The notes under the pieces: model-generated
Told to the model about the DNA's origin: nothing
Databases searched by the model: none
What the model saw: the letters and a program-made list of their open reading frames with translations, nothing else
Translations under genes and position numbers: made by a program
In this document: piece after piece, positions 16,672 through 26,133 of the stretch
Layout: every line of letters starts with the position of its first letter
Position numbering within the stretch: position 1 is the stretch's first letter
DNA from: JAYPAN01 sp049597955
Lineage (GTDB): Bacteria; Pseudomonadota; Alphaproteobacteria; RS24
Length of the DNA: 50,925 nt
Assembly (NCBI GenBank): GCA_049597955.1
Contig: JBMYND010000014.1
Location: 1-50,925 of the forward strand
Direction of reading: 5' to 3'

Positions 16672-18222
16672 ATGCAACACACAGATGTGTTAATTATCGG
16701 TGCCGGTATTTCCGGCATTTCTTCGGCTTTTCATTTGATGAAACATTGCCCGGACAAATCCTTCGCGCTGATTGAAGGACGCGGCGATATTGGCGGCACA
16801 TGGGATTTGTTCCGCTATCCCGGCATTCGCTCAGACAGCGATATGTATACGCTCGGCTTTTCCTTCCGCCCATGGCGCAATGCCAAGGCGATTGCCGATG
16901 CGCCCTCCATTATGGAGTATCTGCGCGGGGCGGTTGATGATGGCGGCTTTGCCGATAAAATTCATTTCAACAAGAAAATGGTACGCGCGGCATGGAATGG
17001 CGGCGACGCCAAATGGGTGCTGACTTTGCGCGACAGCCAGACCGGCGAAGAAGAGCAAAGAAGCTGCTCCTTTCTGCATATGTGCGCTGGCTATTATAAT
17101 TATGACCAGGGCTACCGGCCGCAATTTGACAATGAGCAAGCTTTTGAGGGCCAAATTGTCCATCCGCAATTCTGGCCGGAAAAGCTGGATTATGAAAGCA
17201 AAAAAGTGGTGATTATCGGCTCCGGTGCCACTGCTGTGACCTTGGTGCCGGCCATGGCGCGCAAAGCGGCGCATGTCACCATGTTGCAACGCTCACCAAC
17301 CTATATTGTGGCGCGTCCGGCTGAAGATGCGATTGCCAATTTTTTCCGCAAATGGCTGCCGCGCAAATGGGCTTATGGGCTGACGCGGTGGAAAAACATT
17401 CTCTTGGGACGCTGGTTTTTCTGGTATTGCCGCACCAAGCCGGAACAGGCCAAACAGCGCATTCTTGACGAAGTGCGCAAGCAAGTGCCGGAAGGCTTTG
17501 ATGTCGAAAAACATTTGACGCCGAATTATAATCCTTGGGACCAGCGCCTGTGTCTGGCGCCGGATGCGGATTTCTTCACCAGCCTGCATAAGGGCAAAAG
17601 TTCAATCGTCACCGACCATATTGAACGCTTCACCAAGAATGGGATTGAACTGAAATCCGGCGAAAAACTGGAGGCTGATATTATCGTCACCGCGACCGGG
17701 CTGGATTTGAATTTCTTTGGCAATGCCGACATTATGGTCAATAACCGCTCGGTCAAGACCGGCGATTTGCTCAATTACAAGGGCATGATGTTTTCCGGTA
17801 TTCCGAATATGCTGTCGTCTTTTGGCTATACCAATGCGTCATGGACATTGCGTTGCGACCTGACTTCGGCCTATTTGTGCCGCTTGCTGAAATATATGGA
17901 CAGGAAAAATTATGCGCAAGTGACGCCAACAGCAGATGCGGACACGATTGAGCTTGACCCGCTTCTTGATTTCAGCTCCGGCTATATCACCCGCAAATAT
18001 GACGAATTGCCCAAACAGGGCAAACAAGACCCGTGGCGCATGTATCAGAATTACATCAAGGATATATTTTTGGTGAAATATGGCAGCGTTGCCGATGACG
18101 GGCTGGTCTTTCATCGCCGCGACAATGATGGCGGCAGCGCCGACAGGGCCGGGCCGACTGATGCCGCCAATCGGTCTGCCGATTCGTCTGCCAATTCTGT
18201 TGAGGCCCCCAAAGCGGCTTAA
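16672..18222 (+). CDS. flavin-containing / Baeyer-Villiger-type monooxygenase
   Basis: 516 aa FAD and NADPH enzyme that inserts oxygen into ketones (or oxidises heteroatoms). FAD-binding GAGISG is at residues 10-15 and NADPH-binding GSGATA at 183-188. The Baeyer-Villiger fingerprint F-x-G-x3-H-x3-W-P is complete as FEGQIVHPQFWP (158-169). GTWDLFRYPGIRSDSDMYT (43-61) is the conserved segment after the FAD loop. ATG 16672 follows GGGGAGAG closely. It lies 28 nt after mmsA and may be co-transcribed. Its stop codon overlaps the stop of the convergent serine hydrolase gene. The C-terminal ~35 residues are low-complexity and Ala/Asp/Ser rich. Substrate unknown. Confidence 0.9.
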   Translation: MQHTDVLIIGAGISGISSAFHLMKHCPDKSFALIEGRGDIGGTWDLFRYPGIRSDSDMYTLGFSFRPWRNAKAIADAPSIMEYLRGAVDDGGFADKIHFNKKMVRAAWNGGDAKWVLTLRDSQTGEEEQRSCSFLHMCAGYYNYDQGYRPQFDNEQAFEGQIVHPQFWPEKLDYESKKVVIIGSGATAVTLVPAMARKAAHVTMLQRSPTYIVARPAEDAIANFFRKWLPRKWAYGLTRWKNILLGRWFFWYCRTKPEQAKQRILDEVRKQVPEGFDVEKHLTPNYNPWDQRLCLAPDADFFTSLHKGKSSIVTDHIERFTKNGIELKSGEKLEADIIVTATGLDLNFFGNADIMVNNRSVKTGDLLNYKGMMFSGIPNMLSSFGYTNASWTLRCDLTSAYLCRLLKYMDRKNYAQVTPTADADTIELDPLLDFSSGYITRKYDELPKQGKQDPWRMYQNYIKDIFLVKYGSVADDGLVFHRRDNDGGSADRAGPTDAANRSADSSANSVEAPKAA

Positions 18223-19448
18223 AGCGAAGCGGCAAGCGCGCGCGTGCCGGCCAGCATTTGCTTGAAACTCGGCCGCAGCATATTGGCGGTAACCTCCGGG
18301 CTGGCGAAATTGGCAATGACCAAGTTTTTGGCGCGATTGACGTAAATCACTTGGCCATGCACGCCCATGGCCAGTCTTTCGCCCATATTGCGGTCGAAAT
18401 TCCACCAAAAGCTGCGATAACCTGAAAAGCCGTCATAATAGCGTTCATGGGCAGGGTCGGCATTGACGCTGGCCGCGCCTGCGCGCGCATCATCGTCAGA
18501 CAGCGTATATGTATCCTGCATCCAACCTTGCGGGGCGATGCGCGTGTCGCCGATTTGACCATCGCCCAAAGCCATCAGGCCAAAGCGCGCCGCATCGCGC
18601 AATGTGGTGTTAAAGCCGCCTGTTGCAATCGGCGCGAAGGCAACATCTGTGGTGAAGACGGCATCATGCTCGGTGCCAAGCGGCCCCCAAATATGGCTTT
18701 GCACGAAATCCTTGATTGGCTGTCCGGTGACGGTTTCGACCAGCCAACCAATCACATCAACATTGGGTGATTGATATTGAAAGACCGCGCCGGTTTCCCC
18801 GTCCGGGGCTTGCCGGAAGCGGGGCAGCATATCGCGCACACCGCGTGGCGTGTCGGATTGCAGCGGGTTAATGGCCAATAGGTCGAAATCGGCAAGAAAG
18901 CCAAGCCGCCGGAAATACTCAAAATGCACACTGCCCGGTGTCATTTCTTCATATTCTTCCGTGTAGTCCAGCGCCGTTACCATATTCAGCACATCGCGGA
19001 TGCGCACAGTGGCAAACACGCTGTCGGCCAGGGCGGGCAGGTAATGGGCCGGGCTTTGGGTTTCGTCAATGCCGAATTTCTCGGCGGCAATGCCATAAGC
19101 AGTTGAAATCAGCGATTTGGTCATGGATGCCCATAAATGATGGTCGGATTGGCGAAAATTATCGAAATATTTTTCATAGATAATCGCGCCATCCTTAATC
19201 ACAATATAGCCATCCATGGCATCGGCCTGCATGGCAGTGCCGAGCGTGACATCTGCCCCCTGCCATTGATAGGTGAAATGCTCAATATCGCGCGCTGTGC
19301 CGCTGGCCAATTCATAAACCGTGTCGCCGCGCGGCACCATGACCGAGGGCAGAATGGCGAAATTGCGCAACGACCAGCGTATATTTTGCGGTGCGCGCCA
19401 GCCGGTAAAGGAGGCAGTATCGGGGGTCAGTCTTGGTGTGTCAGTCAT
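18219..19448 (-). CDS. serine hydrolase, beta-lactamase/EstB (class C fold) family
   Basis: 409 aa cytosolic-looking protein with no signal peptide. The S-x-x-K motif is SMTK (residues 108-111), giving the Ser108 nucleophile and Lys111. The second motif Y-x-S is YQS (225-227). It resembles esterases and 6-aminohexanoate-dimer-hydrolase-like enzymes of the beta-lactamase superfamily more than true beta-lactamases, which are exported. It sits 23 nt after the crotonase gene on the same strand, probably as the third gene of a prpE-crotonase-hydrolase operon. An esterase role in substrate supply for that pathway is inference. Confidence 0.87.
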   Translation of the reverse strand: MTDTPRLTPDTASFTGWRAPQNIRWSLRNFAILPSVMVPRGDTVYELASGTARDIEHFTYQWQGADVTLGTAMQADAMDGYIVIKDGAIIYEKYFDNFRQSDHHLWASMTKSLISTAYGIAAEKFGIDETQSPAHYLPALADSVFATVRIRDVLNMVTALDYTEEYEEMTPGSVHFEYFRRLGFLADFDLLAINPLQSDTPRGVRDMLPRFRQAPDGETGAVFQYQSPNVDVIGWLVETVTGQPIKDFVQSHIWGPLGTEHDAVFTTDVAFAPIATGGFNTTLRDAARFGLMALGDGQIGDTRIAPQGWMQDTYTLSDDDARAGAASVNADPAHERYYDGFSGYRSFWWNFDRNMGERLAMGVHGQVIYVNRAKNLVIANFASPEVTANMLRPSFKQMLAGTRALAASL

Positions 19449-19471
19449 TTTATGCCTTTCCTGGCGCTTGC

Positions 19472-20248
19472 CTATTGGCTTTGTTGCTTGCCACGCGCGC
19501 GCACATTTTCGCGGCGTTGCTCGACCGCGCGGCCATCCACCTGCCGATTGGCGGCGCGCCCGCGCTCGGCTTCCAGCGACATGGCCTCGCCGAAATTCGT
19601 GGCATAGCCATCATCAATCAATGCCTTATAGGCGTTCAGCGTTTCCGGCACGCATGACAGCATATCCGTGGCCAATGCGCGCGCCTTGTCGAGCAGCGCC
19701 TCGGCCGGCACAATATGATTAATCAGCCCCCATTCAAGCGCCTGCTCGGCGGAAACAAAATTGCCGGTCAGCGAGATTTCCTTGGCGCGCGATGGGCCAA
19801 GCAGGCGCGACAGTTTCTGGCTCAGGCCCCAGCCCGGCATAATGCCGACGCGGGCATGGGTATCGGCAAAGCGCGTATTGGGCGTGCCAATCAGCACATC
19901 ACAGGCCAGCGCCAGTTCAAACCCGCCAGTAATGGCCACGCCGTTAATCGCGCCAATGACAGGGCCGGAAAATCGCGACAGCGAGACCACCGGGTCATGT
20001 GTGGCAATGGTCAGCGCGACGCCTTCATCACGCGCGCCCAATTCCTTCAAATCCAGCCCGGCGGTAAACGCGCGCTCACCGGCACCGGTGAGGATAAGCA
20101 CACGCACATTGTCATCGGCTTCCAACCGGTCGACAGCTTGCGCCAATTCGGCGCGCAGCGCATCGGACAGCGCATTCATCGCTTCGGGCCGGTTCAGCGT
20201 CAACGTGGCGATGCCATTGTCTATTTCGGTTAAAATCAAATCACTCAT
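19472..20248 (-). CDS. enoyl-CoA hydratase/isomerase family protein
   Basis: 258 aa crotonase-fold protein. The oxyanion-hole segment INGVAITGGFELALACD (about residues 94-110) and the HARVGIMPGWGLSQKL segment are clear. At the position of the first catalytic Glu of classical hydratases (usually in a PE pair) this protein reads THARVG, so that Glu is missing. The second Glu is kept in RAKEISLTG. It may therefore be an isomerase or another crotonase activity, not a standard hydratase. Its ATG overlaps the last 8 nt of the upstream prpE gene, which indicates translational coupling. Confidence 0.88.
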   Translation of the reverse strand: MSDLILTEIDNGIATLTLNRPEAMNALSDALRAELAQAVDRLEADDNVRVLILTGAGERAFTAGLDLKELGARDEGVALTIATHDPVVSLSRFSGPVIGAINGVAITGGFELALACDVLIGTPNTRFADTHARVGIMPGWGLSQKLSRLLGPSRAKEISLTGNFVSAEQALEWGLINHIVPAEALLDKARALATDMLSCVPETLNAYKALIDDGYATNFGEAMSLEAERGRAANRQVDGRAVEQRRENVRARGKQQSQ

Positions 20249-22166
20249 TATTGTCTCCCTTTGGATAGCCTAATTGTTGCAGGATATTTTCCATTTCGTC
20301 CATAATGGTTGCATCGTCAATGGTCGCCGGCATGGCCCAGTCCTCGCCATTGGCGATTTTGCGTATCGTGCCGCGCAGGATTTTGCCGGAACGGGTTTTC
20401 GGCAGACGTGCCACGCGCGCCGCCAATTTGAAGGAAGCCACCGGGCCTATTTGCGCGCGCACCAATGCAATAGCTTCGCTCAGAATTTCGTCATCGGGCC
20501 GGTTCACCCCGTCATTAAACACCAGCAAGCCCAGCGGCACTTCGCCCTTCAGCGCATCGCGCACACCCAATACCGCACATTCGGCAATGTCGGCATGTCC
20601 GCCCAGCACTTCTTCCATGCCGCCAGTGGACAGCCTGTGGCCCGCCACATTGATAATGTCATCAGTGCGCGACATGACATAGAGATAGCCGTCTTCGTCG
20701 AGATAGCCGGCATCGCCGGTTTTGTAATAGCCGGGATAATCCGCCAGATAGGCAGTTTCAAAACCGTCGCGATTGTTCCAAAGCGTTGGCAGACAGCCGG
20801 GCGGCAGCGGCAGCTTAATCACAATCGCGCCAATCTCACCGGGCGGCAAAGCCTGACCATTATCGTCCAGCACGGCGATTTCATAGCCCGGCATGGCCAG
20901 CGCCGGTGAACCCTTTTTAACCGGCAAAAGCTCTATACCGACCGGATTGGCGCAAATCGGCCAACCGGTTTCAGTCTGCCACCAATTGTCAATCACCGGC
21001 ACGCCGAGGCAGGCTTCGGCCCAGTCTATCGTATCCGGGTCAACGCGCTCACCGGCCAGATAAAGTGTTTTGAAAGATTGCAAATCATAATTATCGACCA
21101 GCCTGCCTTGCGGGTCTTCTTTTTTTATCGCGCGAAAGGCGGTCGGTGCGGTGAACAGGGCTTTGACTTGATGCGCTTCTATTACCCGCCAGAAAGCACC
21201 GGCATCGGGCGTGCCGACCGGCTTGCCTTCATAAATTATGCTGGTCGCACCGACACAAAGCGGCCCGTAAAGAATAAAGCTGTGGCCGACCACCCAGCCA
21301 AAATCAGAGGCCGACCAGAACACATCACCGGCACTGATATTATAGACATTCTGCATCGCCCAGCTCAGCGCCACCAAATGTCCGCCATTATCGCGCACGA
21401 CGCCTTTTGGAATACCGGTCGTGCCGGATGTGTAGAGAATATAAAGCGGGTCAGTGGCGGCGACCGGCACACAGTCTGGAAACTGCCCGGCCGCGCGCGC
21501 GGCTTTTTCGGCTTTGACCCAATCGACATCGCGCGCATGGTTCAAATCGGCCAATGCGGCGTCGCGTTGCCAGATGAGGCAGTTTTGCGGTTTGTGAATG
21601 GCTAAATCAATCGCGGCATCCAATAAAGGCTTATAAGGGATGACGCGGCCCGGCTCCAAGCCGCAGGAAGCCGCCATTATGAGTTTGGGTTTGGCGTCAT
21701 CAATGCGGGTGGCCAGTTCGGCGGCGGCAAATCCGCCAAAGACGATGGAATGCACCGCACCAAGCCGCGCGCAAGCCAGCGCGGCAATGGCGGTTTCGGC
21801 TATCATCGGCATATAAATGATAATGCGGTCGCCTTTTTCAACGCCATGGGCTTGCAGCATGGCAGCGACCGCCTGCACGCGTTCAAGCAGGTTTTGATAG
21901 CTCAATTTTTCTTGGGTGCCGGTGAGCGGGCTGTCATATATCAGTGCAATACGCGCGCCATTTCCGGCCTCGACATGGCGGTCAAGGCAGTTATGGCAGC
22001 TATTGACCACCCCGTCCGGATACCAGCGATCGCCGAAATTATCGCCCTGTTCAATGCGTTGAAAAGCGGTTTGCGGTGCTTTGTGCCAATCGAGCCGCGC
22101 CGCTTCATTCAGCCAAAAGCCATGACTGTCGGCTTGCCATTGCCGGTAAATTTCGCGATAGCCCAA
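20241..22166 (-). CDS. prpE: propionyl-CoA synthetase
   Basis: Makes propionyl-CoA from propionate, ATP and CoA. From TTG 22166 it is 641 aa, the usual PrpE length. GGGGAGGA sits just upstream, and the N-terminus GYREIYRQWQAD matches the family; an ATG further upstream lies in a 14-bp tandem repeat and is unlikely. The adenylation motif is YTSGTTGIPKGVVRDNGGH, followed by WWQTETGWPI and YKTGDAGYLDEDGYL. The C-terminal catalytic Lys is in LPKTRSGKILRGTIRKIA. The RDNGGH segment favours propionate over acetate. Its stop overlaps the start of the crotonase gene. With mmsA nearby, it points to propionyl-CoA metabolism. Confidence 0.93.
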   Translation of the reverse strand: MGYREIYRQWQADSHGFWLNEAARLDWHKAPQTAFQRIEQGDNFGDRWYPDGVVNSCHNCLDRHVEAGNGARIALIYDSPLTGTQEKLSYQNLLERVQAVAAMLQAHGVEKGDRIIIYMPMIAETAIAALACARLGAVHSIVFGGFAAAELATRIDDAKPKLIMAASCGLEPGRVIPYKPLLDAAIDLAIHKPQNCLIWQRDAALADLNHARDVDWVKAEKAARAAGQFPDCVPVAATDPLYILYTSGTTGIPKGVVRDNGGHLVALSWAMQNVYNISAGDVFWSASDFGWVVGHSFILYGPLCVGATSIIYEGKPVGTPDAGAFWRVIEAHQVKALFTAPTAFRAIKKEDPQGRLVDNYDLQSFKTLYLAGERVDPDTIDWAEACLGVPVIDNWWQTETGWPICANPVGIELLPVKKGSPALAMPGYEIAVLDDNGQALPPGEIGAIVIKLPLPPGCLPTLWNNRDGFETAYLADYPGYYKTGDAGYLDEDGYLYVMSRTDDIINVAGHRLSTGGMEEVLGGHADIAECAVLGVRDALKGEVPLGLLVFNDGVNRPDDEILSEAIALVRAQIGPVASFKLAARVARLPKTRSGKILRGTIRKIANGEDWAMPATIDDATIMDEMENILQQLGYPKGDNNE

Positions 22167-22190
22167 TTTGTCCTCCCCGCTCAAGCCCCT

Positions 22191-22243
22191 GCCTTGCCGC
22201 ACATGCCTTGCCGCACATGCTTTGCCGCACATGCTTTGCTGCC
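22191..22243. repeat. 14-bp tandem repeat, about 3.8 copies
   Basis: Unit GCCTTGCCGCACAT at 22191 and 22205 is identical. The third copy (22219) has one C-to-T change and the fourth (22233) is partial. It fills much of the 188-nt divergent gap between prpE and the DUF3604 gene, where promoters for both should lie. No other use is visible in this gap apart from the two ribosome-binding sites. Confidence 0.9.
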
Positions 22244-22354
22244 TTGGCCGCAGCCTATGATAGCGGGCATAAGCATAACCGCAAGCCGGTTAAATCACCC
22301 GACTTGCGCGCGGCGGTGATTTCGGGCAAATTACGGGGCTGGGAGGAAGTCAAA

Positions 22355-24280
22355 ATGGCTAAAAATATCCACGTGCTGCGAGTGGGTGCGCGGCTTGTCT
22401 GCGGCGCAATGATTGGCGCATCGCTTATCGCAAGCGGCGCCAATGCCGGGCCGGAACAGCGCCGCGCCCTGTTTGGCGAAACCCATTTGCACACAAATTA
22501 TTCTTTTGACGCATTTATTTTCGGCAATCGCAACGGGCCGGACAAAGCCTATGAATTTGCCAAGGGCAAAGTCATAAAACATCCGGCCGGATTTGATATG
22601 AAAATGCGTGTGCCATTGGATTTTCAGGCGGTAACCGACCATGCCATGTATCTGGGCATGGTGCCGGCCATGTTTGACGAAACCAGCAGCGTAGCCAGCC
22701 ACCCGGTTGCCAGGGGACTGCGTGCCGCCACGACAGCAACCGAGCGACGCAGCGCCTTTAACAGTATGATGCCCTATCTCGGTCAGCAGGTTGAAGATGA
22801 TTTGCTGGATATGGATATTGTGCGCAGCGCCTGGGCCAAAATCAAGCAAGCGGCAGAACGGCATAATGAGCCGGGCAAATTTACCACTTTCATCGGCTAT
22901 GAATATACCAGCTCACAAGTTAATTTTGAAAATCTGCACCGCAATGTGATTTTCAAGGGCGACGCGCCCGATGAGCCCTATTCGCGGCTTTTGTCGCGCA
23001 ATCCGGAAAATCTCTGGCGCTGGATGGACAGTGTGCGCGAACAGGGTATGGACGCGATTGCCATTCCGCATAATTCAAACGGCTCGGACGGTTTTATGTT
23101 CTGGGACAAAACCTATGACGGCAAGGAAATTACCAAGCAATACAGCGATTTGCGTATGCGCAATGAGCCGATTGTCGAGGTCAGCCAAGTCAAAGGAACA
23201 TCGGAAACCCATCCGCTGCAAAGCCCGAATGATGAATGGGCGGCGTTTGAAATCATGCCCTATCAGATTGCGACATGGAATGACAGCAGCATTAACGGCT
23301 CCTATGTGCGCCAAGCCTATCGGCGCGGGCTGGAAATGCAGGCGCGCGGGCAGGGCAATCCTTATAAATTCGGCCTGATTTCAGCCTCTGACACACATGT
23401 CTCAGCCGGTGGTTTTGACGAATATAATTACTGGTCGAAAATCGGCATGGTGGATGCGACAGGGCGTTTGCGCGGCTCGGTGGAGTTGAGTTGGCGGCAA
23501 AGGCTTTTGGCGCAATATGCGCGTATCCGAAATTGGTGGGCGCAAAGGCAGACTTTGCCCGCCGCGCGCACCGGTCTGCCGGGTAAAAATCCGGCGCCGG
23601 GCTATTTGCACATGCAATGGTCAAGCTGGGGCGCATCCGGTCTGGCCGGTGTCTGGGCGGAAGAAAATACCCGTGACTCGATTTTTGCTGCAATGCGGCG
23701 CAAGGAAACTTTTGCCACATCCGGCCCGCGCATGCAGGTGCGGTTTTTTGCCGGATATGGTCTTGATGCGGCGCTGCTCAATGATGCGGGCATGGTCAAA
23801 AAAGCCTATGCGACCGGCGTGCCAATGGGCGGTGATTTGAAAGCGCAAGGCGCGGCCTCGCCGGACTTTTTGCTCTGGGCAATACGCGATGCGGGCAGTG
23901 CGCCTCTGCAACGCTTGCAAATCGTAAAGGGCTGGATAGACGAAAGCGGCAAAACCCATGAACAAGTTTACGATGTCGCTTGTGCCGGCGGTGCGGCAAT
24001 TGACCCGGCCAGCCAACGTTGCCCCGACAATAATGCGAAGGTTGACATTACCACATGCGCCTATCAGGCCGACAGCGGTGCCGATGAATTGAAAGCCCAT
24101 TGGCGTGACCCGGATTTCACGGCGGGAGACAATGCCTTTTACTATGTCCGCGCCTTGGAAAACCCGACTTGTCGCTGGTCAACTTGGGATGCTGTGCGGG
24201 CCGGTTCGCCGCCCAACCCGTCTTTGCCGACCACGATTCAAGAGCGCGTCTGGTCGTCTCCCATCTGGCTTGAACATTAG
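22355..24280 (+). CDS. DUF3604 domain protein, exported PHP-like metallohydrolase
   Basis: 641 aa from ATG 22355, with GGGAGGAAG at 22341-22349. Residues 1-31 form a signal peptide ending SGANA. The mature protein starts with the DUF3604 hallmark LFGETHLHTNYSFDAF (His44, His46), followed by FQAVTDHAMYLGM (Asp95, His96). These His/Asp pairs are like the metal site of PHP-domain phosphoesterases. Later segments (IPHNSNGSDG, LISASDTHVSAGG, MQWSSWGASGLAGVWAEENTR, TFATSGPRMQVRFFAG) are typical of the family. It heads a tight cassette with a parvulin gene (11 nt later) and a HupE/UreJ gene. The substrate of DUF3604 proteins is not established to my knowledge. Confidence 0.92.
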   Translation: MAKNIHVLRVGARLVCGAMIGASLIASGANAGPEQRRALFGETHLHTNYSFDAFIFGNRNGPDKAYEFAKGKVIKHPAGFDMKMRVPLDFQAVTDHAMYLGMVPAMFDETSSVASHPVARGLRAATTATERRSAFNSMMPYLGQQVEDDLLDMDIVRSAWAKIKQAAERHNEPGKFTTFIGYEYTSSQVNFENLHRNVIFKGDAPDEPYSRLLSRNPENLWRWMDSVREQGMDAIAIPHNSNGSDGFMFWDKTYDGKEITKQYSDLRMRNEPIVEVSQVKGTSETHPLQSPNDEWAAFEIMPYQIATWNDSSINGSYVRQAYRRGLEMQARGQGNPYKFGLISASDTHVSAGGFDEYNYWSKIGMVDATGRLRGSVELSWRQRLLAQYARIRNWWAQRQTLPAARTGLPGKNPAPGYLHMQWSSWGASGLAGVWAEENTRDSIFAAMRRKETFATSGPRMQVRFFAGYGLDAALLNDAGMVKKAYATGVPMGGDLKAQGAASPDFLLWAIRDAGSAPLQRLQIVKGWIDESGKTHEQVYDVACAGGAAIDPASQRCPDNNAKVDITTCAYQADSGADELKAHWRDPDFTAGDNAFYYVRALENPTCRWSTWDAVRAGSPPNPSLPTTIQERVWSSPIWLEH

Positions 24281-24291
24281 ACACGGATAAA

Positions 24292-25107
24292 ATGAAAGAC
24301 AAATTGCTGCGCCTATTGAAAGACCGGCTGGTCTGGTTTGTCGCGCTTGGATTATTGCTGTTCGCCTTTGACTGGCTGGCCGCACGACGCGATGCACAAA
24401 TTATCCGCATTGACTTGCCAATGGTTGAAAAACTGGTCGCCCAATGGGAGGGGCAAACCAAAAGGCGGCCAAATGCGGGTGAGCTTGATGCTTTGATCGA
24501 AGGCTATATACGCGAGGAAATATTGGTGCGCGAGGCACAAAAACTCGGGCTGGACAAGGATGATGTGATTGTGCGCCGCCGGCTGGCCCAGAAAGTTGAG
24601 TTTTTGCTGGCCGAAAACAACCCAACGGCCTTGCCCGATGAGACGGTTTTGCGCGCCTGGTTTAATGACAATCAGGCCGCTTATAACACGCCGGAGAATA
24701 TAAATTGGCGGCATATATTTGCTGCCGACCGCGCGCAAGCCGAAAGCTTGTTGCGTCGGGTGACGGACAGTCCCGCCGCTTGGCAGGATATGGGCCAGCC
24801 ATTCATGCTGAGCCGCAGCTATATGCGCCAGACACACGCCGAGTTGAGCCAGCTTATGGGCGGTGATTTTGCCGATGCGGTTTTTGCCGGTCAGACCGGT
24901 GGCTGGTTCGGGCCGCTGCGCTCGGCCTATGGCTGGCATGTGATTGAGATTGAAGCGCGCCATGCGCCGCTTGCTGCGCGATTTGAGCCAATCGCGGAAC
25001 GCATTGCCAAGGATTGGGCGAATGCCATGGCCGAACAGCAAGGCGCGCGCGCTTGGCAGAAATTGCGTGCCAGCTATGATATCCGGCTAATGCCGGAAAC
25101 GCCGTAA
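24292..25107 (+). CDS. parvulin-type peptidyl-prolyl isomerase, membrane-anchored
   Basis: 271 aa. One transmembrane helix (about residues 13-30) is followed by a SurA/PrsA-like N-domain (ELDALIEGYIREEILVREAQKLGLDKDDVIVRRRLAQKVEFLL) and a degenerate PpiC domain, recognisable at INWRHIFAADR and GQTGGWFGPLRSAYGWHVIEI. Several parvulin active-site residues look poorly kept, so a chaperone role may outweigh isomerase activity. The stop (TAA 25105-25107) shares one base with the ATG of the HupE gene, which indicates coupling. It probably helps fold or insert an envelope protein of this cassette. Confidence 0.85.
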   Translation: MKDKLLRLLKDRLVWFVALGLLLFAFDWLAARRDAQIIRIDLPMVEKLVAQWEGQTKRRPNAGELDALIEGYIREEILVREAQKLGLDKDDVIVRRRLAQKVEFLLAENNPTALPDETVLRAWFNDNQAAYNTPENINWRHIFAADRAQAESLLRRVTDSPAAWQDMGQPFMLSRSYMRQTHAELSQLMGGDFADAVFAGQTGGWFGPLRSAYGWHVIEIEARHAPLAARFEPIAERIAKDWANAMAEQQGARAWQKLRASYDIRLMPETP

Positions 25108-26132
25108 TGGTCTGGCCCGCCCGTTTCGGTGCCTTGGTGCTGTCGGCAATGGCGTTTTTTCTGCCGGCCGGTGTGGCGGTAAAGCCTGCGCAGGCCCATG
25201 AAGTGCGCCCCGGCCATATCGGCATTACAGAAACCGCCAGAGACCGTTTTGAGATTATTTGGAAACAACCGGTTCGCGATTTGGGGCCGGGGCAAGTAGC
25301 CGGTCTGGGGCTGCGTCCGGTGTTTCCGGAAAATTGTGTGCGGCAAGGCGACAGCAATATGCAACGCCGTCCCGGCTTATTGGTTGAACGCTTTCGTCTG
25401 ACTTGTGCGGGCGGGCTGATGGGCCGCGACATGGGTGTAGAAGGGCTGCAACGCACCATTACCGACGTGTTTGTCGATTTGCGCGCGCTTGACGGCGCTC
25501 AGGCCGGTATGCGTCTGACCGCGGAACAGCCAGTGCAGAAAATCGCCGGTGGCGGCGCCCATTTGCGCGCCTATTTCGGCCTCGGTGTTGAGCATTTGAT
25601 ATTTGGTTTTGACCATATTTTATTCGTTTTGGGGCTGGTCATGCTGGTGCGCGATATGCGGCGTCTGGTCTATGTGATTACCGCTTTTACGCTGGCCCAT
25701 TCCCTGACATTGGCGCTGTCCATGCTGGGCAATGTGTCGGCACCGTCCAGCGTGGTGGAAGCCATTATTGCCCTGTCCATTCTGTTTCTGGCGGTTGAAT
25801 TATCGCTGCCGGAAGAAAAACGTTCACCATTGGCGACGCGGTTTCCGCAAGCTGTCGCTTTTGGCTTTGGTTTGTTGCACGGTTTCGGCTTTGCCGGAGT
25901 GTTGGGCGATATTGGCTTGCCGCGCGATTTGGCTCTGCCGGCTTTGGCATTGTTCAATATCGGTTTGGAAGCCGGGCAGCTTTTGGTTGTCGCTCTGGCG
26001 CTTGTCGCCGGCCATTATCTGGCCCCGATAACAGACGAGCGACCGCTTATCGCCGAAGCACCAATTTTGCTGATTGGCGGCATTTCGGTCTATTGGCTGG
26101 TTGAGCGCAGCCTTGCCATCATGCCGGGCTGA
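25107..26132 (+). CDS. HupE/UreJ family membrane protein
   Basis: 341 aa. A signal sequence (about residues 1-31, ending AQA) precedes HEVRPGHIGI and a periplasmic beta domain of about 130 residues. Then come six or seven helices with the HupE/UreJ_2 signatures GVEHLIFGFDHILFVLGLVML, ITAFTLAHSLTLALS and GFGLLHGFGFAGVL. The repeated His in H-x4-D, AHS and LLHGF are proposed metal contacts in nickel/cobalt transporters of this family. The gene overlaps the parvulin gene by one base. No hydrogenase or urease genes are nearby, so a specific nickel role is not supported by context. It ends 2 nt before the convergent crotonase gene. Confidence 0.88.
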   Translation: MVWPARFGALVLSAMAFFLPAGVAVKPAQAHEVRPGHIGITETARDRFEIIWKQPVRDLGPGQVAGLGLRPVFPENCVRQGDSNMQRRPGLLVERFRLTCAGGLMGRDMGVEGLQRTITDVFVDLRALDGAQAGMRLTAEQPVQKIAGGGAHLRAYFGLGVEHLIFGFDHILFVLGLVMLVRDMRRLVYVITAFTLAHSLTLALSMLGNVSAPSSVVEAIIALSILFLAVELSLPEEKRSPLATRFPQAVAFGFGLLHGFGFAGVLGDIGLPRDLALPALALFNIGLEAGQLLVVALALVAGHYLAPITDERPLIAEAPILLIGGISVYWLVERSLAIMPG

Positions 26133-26133
26133 T

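Noticed and set aside
18219..18222. Overlapping stop codons of the monooxygenase and serine hydrolase genes as a sign of gene decay
   Set aside because: Both proteins keep all motifs and natural lengths; such convergent overlaps are common in compact genomes.
22167..22232. Longer N-terminus of PrpE starting at an upstream ATG
   Set aside because: The extension is encoded by the 14-bp repeat, and TTG 22166 has a strong GGGGAGGA site and a family-like N-terminus.
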